From Lophium mytilinum (Eukaryota > Ascomycota > Dothideomycetes > Mytilinidiales > Mytilinidiaceae), in the NCBI GenBank assembly GCA_010093605.1, contig MU004181.1, positions 2,510,215-2,574,214 on the forward strand: a stretch of 64,000 nucleotides of DNA, written 5' to 3'. Positions 1 to 12,034 of the stretch are shown piece after piece. Positions within the stretch are counted from its first letter, which is position 1; every line of letters begins with the position of its first letter. Position numbers and translations under genes: made by a program. The notes beneath the pieces were generated by a model. That model searched no databases and was not told where the DNA came from. It saw nothing but the letters and a program-made list of their open reading frames with translations.

Positions 1-79
1 CTTCCGGTACGACTGGGGGAAACACAAGACTGTTCTGGTGTTAGCAGTGCGCATTAAGTAACAACGCGACTCTGAAGAC

Positions 80-829
80 TCACGGGATATTGGCAAAGTA
101 AGCCTTCTCATCCTTCTCCATGAAGTTGCAGAAGATGATGCGCTCCAAACTATCCCCCTTGCCCTCGTCCAAGAACTTCCGTACTGTAGCTAGGGCAACC
201 TCACTTGCTTCTCCACTCGGATAGCCGTAGATGCCTGTGCTTAGCGCGCTGAACGCGATACTCTTCAAGTCGTTTTCCACCGCGAGCTCCAAGCTACGCC
301 AATAGCATCCCGCCAGCAGCTCCTCAGCAGCTCCTTCCTTCTTCGAAGCCCAATATCGCGGCCCTACGGCGTGAATCACCTTCTTCGCTGGTAGCTCGTA
401 GCCGTCTGTAATTTTGGCATAGCCGGTCGGGCAGCCGTCGAGAGTCTCACACTCGTCCAGGAGGTCAGGCCCGGCGGCGCGGTGGATTGCGCCATCAACA
501 CCGCCACCACCCATCAACGATTCGTTGGCGGCGTTGACGATGGAGTCGATTGCGAGTAGCGTGATATCATGGCGAATGACGGAGATTTTGTCGTTGAAGG
601 TAGCAGAAGGCGCTGGAAGCTCTGCACTATCGACTTCGGGGTCCGCGGCGAGCTTCTTGAGCTTGTAGAGAAGGGACAGGGTGGGGATTTCGGAGAGGGG
701 GAGGGGTTCGGGGCCCTCCATGGTGCGGTAGAAGACGCGGTAGCTTTGCGTGAGGGATCGAGGACGGAGGAATGAAGCTCTGTAGAAGATACGCAAGCTT
801 GAGTTTAAGAACAAACAAGTTGGTCGCAT
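80..829 (-). CDS. Macro domain protein (MacroD-type ADP-ribose hydrolase)
   Basis: Single exon, 249 residues. A macro domain fills residues about 80-249. It has the MacroD-type ADP-ribose-binding segment NAAN..x4..GGGGVDGAIH near residues 100-118 and the second loop STGIYGYP near residue 200. MacroD-type members remove mono-ADP-ribose from acidic residues or hydrolyse O-acetyl-ADP-ribose; that activity is inferred from the family. The first 36 residues are basic, rich in Ser/Phe and lack acidic residues, like a mitochondrial presequence. A second Met at residue 37 (start at 721) would give a cytosolic/nuclear form of 213 residues. Which start is used cannot be decided here. It is transcribed away from the acyl-CoA synthetase at 1568, across a shared promoter of about 740 bp. 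Confidence 0.9.
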   Translation of the reverse strand: MRPTCLFLNSSLRIFYRASFLRPRSLTQSYRVFYRTMEGPEPLPLSEIPTLSLLYKLKKLAADPEVDSAELPAPSATFNDKISVIRHDITLLAIDSIVNAANESLMGGGGVDGAIHRAAGPDLLDECETLDGCPTGYAKITDGYELPAKKVIHAVGPRYWASKKEGAAEELLAGCYWRSLELAVENDLKSIAFSALSTGIYGYPSGEASEVALATVRKFLDEGKGDSLERIIFCNFMEKDEKAYFANIP

Positions 830-1567
830 AGAGAGTGGAACAGTGATGGCTGGCAGCGGTAAGGCTGGATATCAAATTGAGGGCAACGTGGCCCAAGCTC
901 AAGCTTGGGCCTTAAACCACGTGACCCGATCTCAGCTCCATTCCAGGTACGGGCATCGAACCTTCATCCCTTCGTAAGTCAGCTGCAACACCTGGAGCTA
1001 CTTTTAGGACCGTGATTACAAGGCTCTATACACGGAGGGCGTCGTCACTAGGGCATTTTACTCAGAAACCTCGCCAAGTCGATGATTTGCAACAGGATTA
1101 CAATTCACTCTTGGGACGGATTCACGCTGACAGCAATCGTGGGACGTCTAGGGCATATTCAGCTCGCGATGCCAGGCGCTTTCGGGCATTCACCCGAGCA
1201 GCGGCATATGTAGCTACTTTGGTATAGTGAGCACTTACCAGAGACTGGTAGTCGCACATATGCATTGTCCAATCACGAGCACTGGGGACCCCGCAAACTC
1301 CCAGCCGTCGGGAAGGGAGTAGCTTGTTCCCTACAACGTAGCACAGATCCCTCGGCAGTAGCGTCATGGGGGTGGGCGGTAAGCCACAGCTCGACACGAA
1401 GTGCTACAAAGCTAGTTCGGTCGCCAGTGACAGCTGAGCTACAATTACAGCTGAAGGCTCACCTCCGTCTTTGTTCAAGTAGTCAACAATCCCTCTATTT
1501 GCTGTCCTTCATATACCCTCTTCTATCTTGTTCTCGTCAATCTGTTGCTTCCCACTCTGGTTTAGCC
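830..1567. other. Divergent intergenic region (macrodomain / acyl-CoA synthetase)
   Basis: No convincing coding sequence. A CT-rich stretch with several short pyrimidine runs precedes the start at 1568, as is common in fungal promoters. One CCTCGG hexamer lies at 1350-1355. Confidence 0.6.
1350..1355 (+). promoter_or_regulatory. CCTCGG, possible FarA/FarB-type fatty-acid response core
   Basis: The hexamer is visible about 212 bp upstream of the acyl-CoA synthetase start. FarA and FarB of Aspergillus nidulans recognise CCTCGG at fatty-acid-catabolism genes. A single hexamer is expected by chance about every 2 kb over both strands, so on its own this is weak; the reason to list it is the peroxisomal gene behind it. 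Confidence 0.3.
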
Positions 1568-3509
1568 ATGCCTTTCCTCGCCGAGGACCGCTTTGACGTT
1601 TCGACCCAGGATCTCATTTCTTGGGCCTTCGACAATGCGGCTTACGATTTGGACAAGCCGGTAGGCCCTGCATTGACCGGTGTAGTAGGCAATTATTGAA
1701 CCTTGCAGGTGTATATTGATGCCGCCGACCCCAAACGGTTCGTCTCTGCTAGACAAGGACGCACTATCATCCGCAAACTTGTCGCTGGATTCCGAAAAGC
1801 TGGGCTAGAGAAAGGAGACTGTGTCGTGTTGGCCTCCTTTAATGATGTAAAAACCTCTCATGAGCCGTGTTCAACTACTGACTAGTCCAGCTCTACTATC
1901 CCCTGATCGTTCAAGGTATCATTGCCGCGGGTGGTGTGTATACAGGAACAAATCCAAGCTACACCCCCCATGAGCTTGCCCATCACATCAAAGTCTCCAA
2001 AGGAAAGTTCATAGTCGTCGAGCCTGAGCTTCTACCTCCTATTCAAGCTGCGGAGCATAGCATACCAAAGTCTAACATCTTCATCTTCGACACTCTTGGG
2101 CAAGCTATTCCAGATGGATTCAAACCTTGGAAATGGCTATTGGAGCAAGGTGAACGGGACTGGTGAGAGTTTTGAACTTCATCATTGGAAAAGCATTGTA
2201 GGACTGACCATCTTCCAGGGTCCGCTTCAATGATCTCCAAACTGCCAAAAAGACATTAGCCATGCTCCTATTCTCCAGTGGAACAACTGGCCTGCCGAAG
2301 GCCGTGATGCTATCCCATTACAACTTAGTTGCCCAAACCGAAGGGATCTTCGAGTTCAAGCCACGCCCATGGGATGTAAGGCCGTCTGCTCAAGACCAGA
2401 CGGGATCAAAGCCTAACTCTTGTCTCTAGGTCAAGCGTCTCCTCGCCCTACCTTTTTTCCACGCCGCTACAGCTCCCGTCACGCACACTACACCATTCCG
2501 CAAGGGCGACGAGTCGTACATAATGCGCCGCTTCGACCTCGAAGCCTTCATGGCCGGGATCGAGAAATACCAAATCACCGACTTGATAATGGTACCACCC
2601 GTCTGTGTCGCCATCATCATGTCCGGGCTGCACAAGAAATACAGCCTCAAGTCGATCAAATCTGCAGCTTGTGGCGCCGCACCCCTCGATAAAGCCGTGC
2701 AAGCGCGTCTCAAAGCTATGCTGGCTCCCGGTGCACCATTTGCTCAAGTTTGGGGTATGACGGAGACTTCTTGCGTTGCAACACAGCTTCATTACCCCGA
2801 AGACGACGACACGGGCAGCGTCGGACGACCAATCCCCAACCTCGACATCAAACTCGTTGATGATGACGGGAAAGATATTTCCGCATACGAGGTCCGGGGC
2901 GAGATCTGTGTAAGAGGCCCGACTGTCGTGGATGGGTACTTCGAAAACCCGGAAGCGAATAGCAGGGATTGGGATGATGAGGGATTCTTCCATACTGGCG
3001 ATATTGGCTACTGTGATGAAGCTAGTAAGAAGTGGTTTATCGTAGACCGTAAGAAGGTACGTCGCGTTCGTTGTATCTCCCCTATTTATGATGCGGCTTC
3101 TATATGCGTTTCGTTTTTCATTGAGAAAAAGAGTCTCTCCTCTAACGTCTCGCAGGAACTCATCAAAGTCCGTAGCTTTCAAGTCGCCCCACCCGAAATC
3201 GAGGGCGTACTGCTAGGCCACCCCTCCATCATCGACGCTGCCGTCATTGGAGTCTACTTCCCTCAACCCTCTGGCGAGCCGACCGAGTTACCACGCGCCT
3301 ATATCGTGCAACGGCCCGGCACGTCTCCATTGACGGAAAAAGAAGTCTATGATTCCGTCGCAGCAAAGCTCTCGAAATACAAATGGCTAGATGGAGGGGT
3401 CAAGTTCTTGAGATTGGAGGAAGGAGGAATCCCGAAGACGGCTAGCGGTAAAATCCTAAAGAGGGTGCTTAGGGAGATGGCAGCGAAAGAGAGTGGGGCG
3501 AAGCTGTAG
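1568..3509 (+). CDS. 4-coumarate-CoA ligase-like acyl-CoA synthetase, peroxisomal
   Basis: Model join(1568..1660,1709..1846,1891..2162,2219..2375,2430..3056,3156..3509), 546 residues. All five introns are GT..AG with matching phase. ANL-superfamily adenylate-forming enzyme: ATP/AMP motif SSGTTGLPKAV in exon 4, WGMTE in exon 5, TGDIGY and the hinge VDRKKELIK spanning the last intron, and the catalytic Lys segment PKTASGKILKR near the C-terminus. The reaction is ATP-dependent activation of a carboxylic acid to its CoA thioester; the acid (phenylpropanoid, medium or long chain fatty acid) cannot be read from the sequence. The protein ends in SGAKL, and AKL fits the PTS1 consensus, so import into peroxisomes is likely. 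Length is normal for the family. Confidence 0.92.
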
Positions 3510-3588
3510 ACAGGAGGGACCGTGGGATGAAATTCAGCTGAAGTTGGTGTGACAGATAGAACGCTTGTACATTACGCAATTCAGGTGG

Positions 3589-5277
3589 CTAGGGTCTCGT
3601 AGATTCTCTAATCTTAATCCTCCTCAATTCTGAATCGTCATCATCAGAACTAAACGATGACTCCTCCTCATCAGAACCAGAGGACGACTCCGCGGATCCG
3701 ATATCATCCCCATCAAGCGAAGGAGTATACAGCTTGATCCTCTCATCCAACGGCGGAAAGTGCTTTTCCATCTTCTCGTCCCAGTCAGATCCCATATCGT
3801 CAGTTCCATCACTGTCCGAATACTGAGTCTCCTCATAAAGAGGCCATACTTTCCCTCGTATTTCCACCGGCGGATCCTCGAAGTCCTGATACGGCTCTCG
3901 TAGCGGGAACGCGCCACCATCCAGGAACTGTGTCCAATGCAATTTCCTCTCAACGGTGTCTTTTGCTGTGCTCCAACAGCTACTTCGTGGCGAGCGCATA
4001 GGCTCACCACCCACTAAGTCGCATACAAGATCCATCTTCTTCAACTCAGCCGTGTTAGGTAGGTTGCGAAGTGCTTCAAGTAGCCAGACCCAAGTTTCAG
4101 CTGCTTCTCCATTCCTTAGGGTGATGGATTTGAACTCCAGGTATTCAAGACTAGCCGCATGAGCATATATCACTTGAAGTACGCTTTTGGCATGGTCTGA
4201 TCCAGCAATGAAAATACCTCTGTGAAGCTTTGGAAGGGCGTTCTTGGGGTCGAGGACTGAGATCGTAGGAAGATTCGTAACCAAAGGGTATAAACATTCG
4301 GAGTTGTCGATTTTGAGTTCACGAAGCTCTTTGCAGGAGGAGAGGATCGTGGTGAGGTTACCGCACAACAATATACGCGTCGCCTCGCCGTCGTAATCGC
4401 CTGAGAAACAGAGATGCAAAACTTCAAGCTTTTCGAAGGCAATCCGCATTCGGTCGAGGGTCTTGTTCCAGGATTCGAACAAGTAAGAAAAGGCGCCCAT
4501 GCAAGCGCCAAGCTCATCGAATGCTATGCGGAATGGAGGGATGATGAACTCCTTGATGGGCGAGGGTGACGCAATACAGACATCCAGTAAGAGGTTGAGG
4601 TGACGGAAGTGATTGAGTCGCTCGATGTCCTCAGGCAAGGCCATTTCAAGGTCAAACTTCATCTCTGTGGATTCGAATAGCTCCACTCGTCTTTCCGGAA
4701 GGATGGGACGCCACAGTAGCCTACTGCCTACACCAATCTTGAATCTCCAGTGCTCGGGAATGTCGTATTCTGGGTCCATTTCGGACAAGGCTGATCTTGT
4801 CGCAGGAGCGCACAAGCCCGAGAGACTCATCGGTGAAGCGAGGGACTTGGGACAACATAGCACCACGGAACGGAGACTACTGAGAAGAGGGAGAGCATTG
4901 AAGACACCCTGTAGATTCCATTAGCCTGAAACTGGATAGAATCAAAACTTCATTACATTATCTTCCTTGTCCCAGGCATCGCGAGTTTCATCAAGTCTTT
5001 CCAGAGCAATCTTGCGGTACCGGGGGGCTAGCTGATCATAGGCTCCGTCCACAATCAATTGCTTGACGCCCTTCGCAAGCTCTGGGTTTTCTGAAACATG
5101 TTTGAAGACCTTCAAGTCCAACTCATGGCTGGAGACGTAAAGTCGGGGAAAGAGGAGATGAGCAATTGCACTCTTGCAGAACTGATTCGTCAGGCGCAGC
5201 GTTTTGATGTCGGAGCCTGGAAGATATTCTCCAATGTCAATGATCAGCTCAACTGGAAGGTCCGAGAAGGTGGCCAT
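3589..5277 (-). CDS. F-box domain protein
   Basis: Model complement(join(3589..4908,4957..5277)), 546 residues, with one 48-bp intron (GTAATG..CTACAG) that joins the frames exactly. Residues about 5-50 form an F-box (DLPVELIIDIGEYLPGSD followed by the LRLTNQFC helix), the segment that docks onto Skp1 in SCF ubiquitin ligases. The rest has leucine-rich, irregular repeat-like helices typical of fungal F-box proteins, with no recognisable LRR consensus, and ends in a very acidic Ser/Asp/Glu-rich tail (roughly the last 60 residues). The substrate is unknown. Convergent with the acyl-CoA synthetase; the two stop codons lie only about 80 bp apart. Confidence 0.85.
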
Positions 5278-5613
5278 GTTTGGGCGTCAACGGCTTGAGT
5301 GTGTGATTAGAAGTGAAGGGTGTGACATTGGTAAGGAATCACTACGTGGAATTGCCCAGGTGGATGTTGCAGGTGCCTGATCGAGGTGGCGCTCTGGCTA
5401 GGACTAATCCGAACATCACGTGCCCAAGGGTTCCAGCTCTCATGTGAGTAGGTACGTTAGATTGAACAAGAGAAAGATTACGCATAGCTTTGTTCGGTAC
5501 GTTATTCCTTCCATTAAGTCGAACTAGACTTTTGAAGAATTTCGTGTATGTCATACGCCGGTTGCTCTGGCGACGAAGCCACCGAGAACGATGGACTGAG
5601 GCCTCCTCCACGC

Positions 5614-8600
5614 TCAATGCTTCCCCTGACTTTCTACCAGAGCTTTGAACAGACTTCTCTCCATCTTCAGAAGCTCACTTGGCGCTCCGACCTCTACAAT
5701 CCTCCCCGAATCCATCACCACGACCCGGTCGAAATCTAGAATAGTATCGAGACGATGGGCGATAGCGATGATCGTGCGATCAGCGAACGCAGAGCGGAGG
5801 ACTCCCTGCATGAGGCGATCTGTGGCTGCGTCGACACTACAAACGCGTTAGCAGCTGCTCTAGCTGGAATCCTGAGCCAAGGGATCATGTGAATGCGCAC
5901 CTGCTCGTAGCTTCATCTAGTACCACAATCTTCCCATCCATCAGAACGGCCCTTGCGAGGCAGAACAGCTGTCGCTCGCCTTGACTCAGTAGCGAATCTA
6001 CGTGATCGAGCGAAACATCAAGGGCAGTGTGGCCTGGCTCCGCTGCGTTGTTGAGCTTCTCCCACAGATCGACTCGCTCTAAAGCGAGTTTCATATCTTC
6101 GTCTGATACCGGAGGTCTTTGCAGCGAGTGCTGCCACGGATCTAGGTTATGTCTGACATTCCCACGGAGGAAGAATGGTTCCTGAGGTAGCGCTGTGACC
6201 TTTGAGCGGAGTACATCCAGGGCTACACCATCTGTAGACACATCATCGATAAGGAGCCTTCCTGATTGATGGTGCAGGAGGCCAAAAAGTGTTGCGACGA
6301 GACTGGATTTGCCGCTACCGGTGCGCCCACAGATTCCAATTTTCTCCCCAGCCTTAATGTCCAAGTTTACTCCATGGAGTACAGGGTTTCCTTCTTCGGT
6401 GTAACTTGCAACAAGGTCCTTGAACTGAACAGATCCTGAGAGAGGCCATCCTGTAGGAGGATCTGACGTGACTCTATCTTGGTGTTCGGAAGGAGTCTTT
6501 GAAAAGTGACGTATTCGTGCAATGGCGCTTAATGACGTCTCAAGTTCTGTCCAACTTGTGACGAGAAGGCGAATGAAAAAGCCCAAATCCATCTATTCGT
6601 GTCAGCACTCTCGATCGAGACAACACTGGGGGAGGTTGGGATTGCGTAAACTTACAGTTCCAACCAAAGCTAGACCAAGATAACCGGAATCAACCTTACT
6701 CCGCAGCGCGACGGCCAGGCCAACAATGATCGTGATAAGTCCAGCCACCATAAGCTCCAAAACCAGGCTAAGCCAATTTTGAATCGCAAATAGCAAGTAG
6801 AAGGGTATTTGAGACTGATCGAGATAGACTTTGTTCTTCCGCCGGTACCCGTCGGACCAGCCAAATGAGCGGATTGTGACGATACCAGCAAGCGTCTCTA
6901 AGAAATGAGTACAGAGAGGGGCTTTGGCTTCTAAGTCCATGAGTCTGATTTGATGTGAGGTCCGTAAGTAGACTCGCTGGATTAAGTATCCAGCAGCGCA
7001 GAGGAATGGAATACAAGCCGCGACCTGTGGCGTGGCCAAACACAGAATGATGGCGTTTGAAAGGATTAGAAAAACGCAGCTAGTGGCGTTAATCCAGGAG
7101 CTTTGCAGTTGGTTGTCCACGAGGACTATGTCCTGACTGAACCTATTCGTCACCGAACCCGTATCAGTCGAGACCAGAATGGAGAACTTCGCCATCATGA
7201 GAGCGTAAAGCTGTCTGCTATGTAGGACGAGACTCATCTGTGGTGTGAACCAGAGAGTAAAGTGGGTGAGCCAAATTCCAATTACTGCAATGTTAAGCAT
7301 TGTGACGCCAATGAATGTAGACAGATGCCGAACCATCGAGCTTCGTGTGGATGTATCAGACTCAGCCCAGATTTTGAGGTAGATGTACTGCATCGTTGTG
7401 GATACGGTTTCGCAGGCCAGTAGAGCAAAGTATATGCTGACTTGAACTTTGCCAACTGCAGATAAGAAGAAAAGCATACTCCGCATGTCACCGGAGCGCC
7501 TGTCTGTGTCATCGTCCTGACTTTCGTCGGGTAAGCTGGTAGCGTCTACCATTCCCAGGGCCTTTTCATCTTCTTCAACGTTCTTCAATTCTTCGGACGA
7601 GTCACTCCCTACGTCAGAACCGGCATCAAAGGCATGAAACGGTACTTTGCGTGAAGCTAATTCCGCATAGGTCCCTTGATCCACAATTCGACCAGCGGAC
7701 ATGACGACGATCTTGTCAGCCTGTTGTGCAAAATGAGTCGAATGTGTTGCGAGGATAACTGTGGTACGCGACTTTCTTAGAAGACCATTCGGGCCAAACA
7801 CGCGATCGAAGACAAGTTTCTCAGTCGTATTGTCAAGGCCGGACAAGACGTCGTCGATGATGACGGTCGGCTTCCTCGCATACAAGGCCCGCGCTAGAGA
7901 GATTCGGTTCCTTTGACCGCCCGAAAGTGACCCTCCTTTTGATCCAATTCTCGTCAAGTCGCCATTTTTCAACTCTTTGAAGTCCTTCTGCAGTCCACAG
8001 GCCCACGTTACGGAGGAATACCAGGCATCATCAAGTGCGTCCTCCCCAATGATGTTGTCTCGGAGGGTGATGTTCCTGAGCCAAGTGGACTGATCGCAGA
8101 ACGCCATGCCACAACCCATACTTGTGGAGGAAACCGATCCCGCAACAACGGTTGTCTCCCCAAGGATGGAGCGGAGAAGAACAGACTTGCCCGATGCGAC
8201 CTTTCCAATGATCATTGTAAAGGAGCCTACTAGAACAGTAAGGCTGATGTCTGACAGTATCGGTCTGCTCTTCTCGATCTCAAAAAAGCCGTGCGTAATT
8301 CTGAGGGCCTCCGACGAGCTGGATGTATCAGGATGCTTGCCATGAATTGAATGCAGTTCAATACTAGAAGTGTCCTCAGTGTGATCAGTGTTTCCGGCTT
8401 CTTTGAGCACTTCGCCTTTCAAGAATGCCTGAACTCGTTCCAGTGACGCAACGCCACCTTGGAAGCTAGTGATGATCTGCAAAGTACCCGTCAAGGGAGT
8501 AGTTACCAACTTCAAAGCTGATAGGGACCCAAAAAGTCGTTGAACATCTAAACCAGGTCCTTTGGATAAAGAAACGATTGCGAAGGTCACGTAGGTCGAC

Positions 8601-10488
8601 AATGTCGTTAGCTGAAACATAATGTTGGAGATAACGGTGACCCAGACCGTCAGTTTCCGCACAAATCTGTGTCGATCGACCTCAGCTTCTCGGAGCGCAG
8701 TCAAGGATCTCAGCACCGTATCCGTCAACCCGAGCATCCTGATACCTTTGATGGCACCAGTTGCGTAGGCGATCGAAGTCACGCGTCTTTCAGTGGCGGC
8801 AACCCAATCGCTACTTCGGGTCTTCATTCTTTTGCCGACCCAGGAAGAGATAGCGGTTGCAATCAAGATGGTGATAAGGGGGGCCACGAAAGGGGCACCC
8901 AGACGAGTGTACAGGATGTACAGTGCAATACCGCAACTGATCGCCTGGGCCCAGAACTCGTGCATGGATTTGACCGCAGCTAGGACTTTTTCTACATCCA
9001 CGTTCATTAGCACGGTCGCAGAGCCTAGGTTGACCTCTTTGGAGTCAAGCTCAAGGGTCCTCTCGTATATGAGGGATATGAGACAGCCGCGTAATTTTAC
9101 AGCGAACCGGGCAACGCTTTGAGTATGCCAGGAGGTGACGACTGCTAGGATAGAGTAGTTGAGCGCAAACGCAGCAATCAATCCGTAGCCATCATTTTTA
9201 CTGTCTGGTGATCCATCTTGAATGTATTTAATCATTGCAGAGATGAGATATGGCTGAGACAGCGTAGTGCCAATCTGAAGGACCCTATAAAGATGGTGTT
9301 AGATGATTAAGTACAGTGCGTATTCATAGATATGTGCAGACTTTTGCGCCACCACTTGCAGTGCCTCCTGATACTTTCAGAAGTCTAGCGCGACGGAGAA
9401 CGCTTCAAGTCTGCGCACATTATTCTGCAGCTGCTTGGGGCGGCCTTAGATGATTGCAGTTTGTTCAAAGGGCGGGACTTCCGTCCAAACCGGAGTTTGA
9501 AAATACCATGAGGCACCACAAGCGGCGGCAGAGAAGCTTGCGGATGTTTGTAACGAGACACAGTAGAAGGCGAGAGAAGCGCGTACCGTGGAATCATTGG
9601 AAGAACGAGGTCAAGCCATAGGACACGGAAGATGACGCGAGAAAGAGGCGCTTTCCGCGTTTTGTCTTGCTTACTCCATGCTTGGCTGAACAACGTTCGA
9701 ATTTCTTCGGAAGCAAGATCTTGGTCAATATCGAAGAGATCGCTAGGCTTCAAGACCTTACGGTATCCGTCGAGGAACAGGCCATTGAGAAACCAAAAGA
9801 GTCTCTGGCCGAACAATCCAATGGTTTCCTCGGGCGGGAGAGCCTTGTCTCGGTCCGAGTAGAAAAGCTCTCTTTTGTCGAGAGACTCAAGGAGTACCAG
9901 AAGGCCGGTCAGAAAGGTATGGATCGACGCCCATGTCACCAGACTAGTCGGATATTCCATCAAAAACAAAGTGCGCAACCGCACTGCATCGCATATAAGC
10001 AAGACTAGCAGGAAAAACTGGAGTAGATGACTGGGTCTGACGGCCCTGGTATGCTCGAGGTGGGATAGTGTAACAGTTGCCAAGCTGCCCAGGAACTGGA
10101 GGCCAGCTGCTGCGCTGGACATTTTGGTCTTGTAACTCTCGAGCTCGCTCCATAAAACCAAGAGGATGATGGAAGAGGCGGTATAGAGAATAGAGGTAAC
10201 CTAGAAGTTGAACCCAACCAATCAGCCTACAACTTCACGATGCATTGCATGCCAATGCTGGGCATTTGCGAGACGCACGATCTTGAGGAACCCGAGATGA
10301 GAGTTCTTGGCGACTCTGTTTTTCCGCCGGCGGAGAGTATTGAGGCGCACGGGAGCAAGCAGGAGAAAGGCGGCTTGTGGCAGTAGACTCAACACGGAGT
10401 CCTCAAAGGTCAAGGTAAAGTCGAAGCCGCCTCTGCAGGCGCCAATGCCTGGCCCGAAGGAGCCATCAGTCTGGCAGACCCGGCTCAT
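5614..10488 (-). CDS. ABC-C (MRP-type) full transporter
   Basis: Model complement(join(5614..5836,5901..6592,6656..9284,9587..10200,~10270..10488)), about 1458 residues. Order: N-terminal membrane region (TMD0) in the first two exons, TMD1, NBD1, TMD2, NBD2. NBD1 has Walker A GKVASGKS, signature LSGGQRNR and Walker B VIIDDVLSGLD. NBD2 has Walker A GRTGSGKSS, signature LSQGERQ and Walker B IVVLDEATSS, the last residues restored across the 5837-5900 intron. Both ATP sites therefore look complete. ABC-C pumps export conjugates, drugs or secondary metabolites; the substrate is unknown. The first intron is the weak point: no GT donor gives a normal length, and an in-frame GC donor (GCAAAT, 69-bp intron) fits best. 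The 302-bp intron at 9285-9586 is long for this window but joins IPR to VLQIGTTLSQPYL correctly. Confidence 0.9.
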
Positions 10489-11452
10489 GATGTGTGTCTT
10501 TCAACCAAGACAGTGGTGATTGAGCCAAGAGAGCACGAAGAGAGATGTGGTGTACGAAGACCTTGGGAGAGACGGATGTGGTGTTGAGCCAAGAAGGCAC
10601 GAAAAGAGGCTTCCTGGGAGCCTTATACAGCGGCGTCCATCATGCCAGGAGTCGAGGTGATTGCTGGGGCTTGCAAGCAGCCACGCAAGAGACGCGTCGA
10701 TACGAAGTCGAATCCTCCTGGCCCTTTGCAGAACACCCGGTAACGAATAACGCGATCGACTCCGCGTATGGCACTCCGAAGCAGGCATTCCGACTATTGG
10801 CGGTCTGGCGGCTGTAGAGCGGAGTGGTGAGTCGAAGACGAGGGTGTGGACTCGGGACCTGCCCCCTAGAGAGTAGTACGGCAATGGCTGATCCTTGGCA
10901 TAACGACATCGGCGTCGACGTCTTACGAAACACCACGGTTGAAGCATCAGGCAGCAGCCCATCAGTCCATCTGTAGATACTACTCTTACCAAGCGTCACA
11001 CGGATGAGGATGCCAAGGTAGATGCCCCTTCAGCGACGCGTCTCTCCCAGTGCCGGGACGAGGGGCAGACTGCATGCCGCTTGAGCAGGCGAAGCCAATG
11101 GTAGCACCCGTGGGCTCTGCTTGCTTTTGGTGTTGATGCACACCAAGTCACAGTGATAGACGCGGGGAACACGTCCAAAGAACCGTACACGTGGTTGTAC
11201 ATGACCCGAGTTGGTGCTGCTCTTTCAACGCCTTTGGAGGACGAACGAAGGTATAAGTTGTCTTATCTTCGGCATCAGAATCTCCTCTTCCATCATGTTC
11301 TCTGTTTTCTCATTTCTCAGCGTATTTGATTGAATTGGGGCTCTACCTAAAACTTCGGAGTACAAGCTCGTTCTCATAAGTCAACCTCATCTCCAAGCAC
11401 TGCTTGCTTCGCTTTCTTCACTCTTTGAGCTCACCACACTCTGAAATCCATA
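10489..11452. other. Divergent intergenic region (ABC transporter / VOC protein)
   Basis: About 960 bp between two divergently transcribed genes. The open frames here have no recognisable domain and conflict with each other. It holds an imperfect direct repeat (10513-10539 and 10578-10603) close to the ABC transporter start and a long CT-rich tract (about 11270-11450) before the VOC gene start. Confidence 0.55.
10513..10603. repeat. Imperfect direct repeat, two ~26-bp units
   Basis: Unit 10513-10539 and unit 10578-10603 both begin GTGGTG(A)TTGAGCCAAGA and end GGCACGAA or GAGCACGAA, about 65 bp apart. They lie 25-115 bp upstream of the ABC transporter start codon, so they sit in its promoter or 5' leader. 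Confidence 0.6.
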
Positions 11453-12034
11453 ATGGCGACCACAACTCCTCACCGAAATTCCTTTCTCTCTAACCGCCCG
11501 TCTCCACCCATCAAGTCGCCTATCAAGTCGCCTCAATCCTCGGCCTCGTCCAATATCACCACTCCTTCAAGCACTTCCGCTCTCCCCGAGACTACCCCAA
11601 AACCTAAATTTGTCCCCCCACCAGCCAACTCCTTCGCCTTCACTCTGATACCCGTGCTCTCCCTCCCCCGTGCTCAATCCTTCTATGCTACCGTCTTCGG
11701 TTGGACGTTCCAGCCCCAAGCCTCCGCCTCCCAACTGATCTTCTTCACCCCCTCTTCGGTCATGGGTGCGCTGTCGCTCATCCCGGGCACCGATGCTGCA
11801 CCGGAATCAGGGAGCGAGAGCGAAAAGAATGGGGAAAAAGAGAAAATTGATTTGAGAGCCGGTGGAGTCGTCAATCATATTTTGGTGGCCGATGTGGCGG
11901 CAACGCTGCAAAAGGTTGTCGAGGCCGGTGGGATGGTTGAGAAGGAGAGATGGGTGGAGGGGGGGCATACCGAGCTGGGTCGGTTTTGGGATACCGAGGG
12001 AAATTTGGGAGGGGTGTTGAAGTGGTTGATTTAG
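11453..12034 (+). CDS. VOC / glyoxalase-like domain protein
   Basis: Single exon, 193 residues. The first 55 residues are Ser/Pro/Thr-rich and probably disordered. From residue about 60 there is a VOC-superfamily fold: FAFTLIPVLSLPRAQSFYATVFGW is the classical first beta-alpha unit, and the C-terminal half has HILVADV..TLQKVVEAGG and FWDTEGN. Such proteins include glyoxalase I, dioxygenases and many uncharacterised small enzymes that bind a divalent metal. A charged insert (Glu/Lys/Ser rich, residues about 120-140) separates the two half-modules. The substrate is unknown. Confidence 0.85.
   Translation: MATTTPHRNSFLSNRPSPPIKSPIKSPQSSASSNITTPSSTSALPETTPKPKFVPPPANSFAFTLIPVLSLPRAQSFYATVFGWTFQPQASASQLIFFTPSSVMGALSLIPGTDAAPESGSESEKNGEKEKIDLRAGGVVNHILVADVAATLQKVVEAGGMVEKERWVEGGHTELGRFWDTEGNLGGVLKWLI

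Noticed and set aside
940-1000. tRNA-like B-box (GGTTCGATGCC on the minus strand) with a 7-bp inverted repeat TCCAGGT/ACCTGGA around it
   Set aside because: The arms do not fold into a tRNA: the T-stem does not pair, total length is only about 56 nt and no anticodon arm can be drawn.
10501-11202. Several frames of 70-163 codons in the ABC transporter/VOC promoter region
   Set aside because: They overlap on both strands, lack domains and contain Arg/Ser/Cys-rich composition typical of chance frames in GC-rich DNA.
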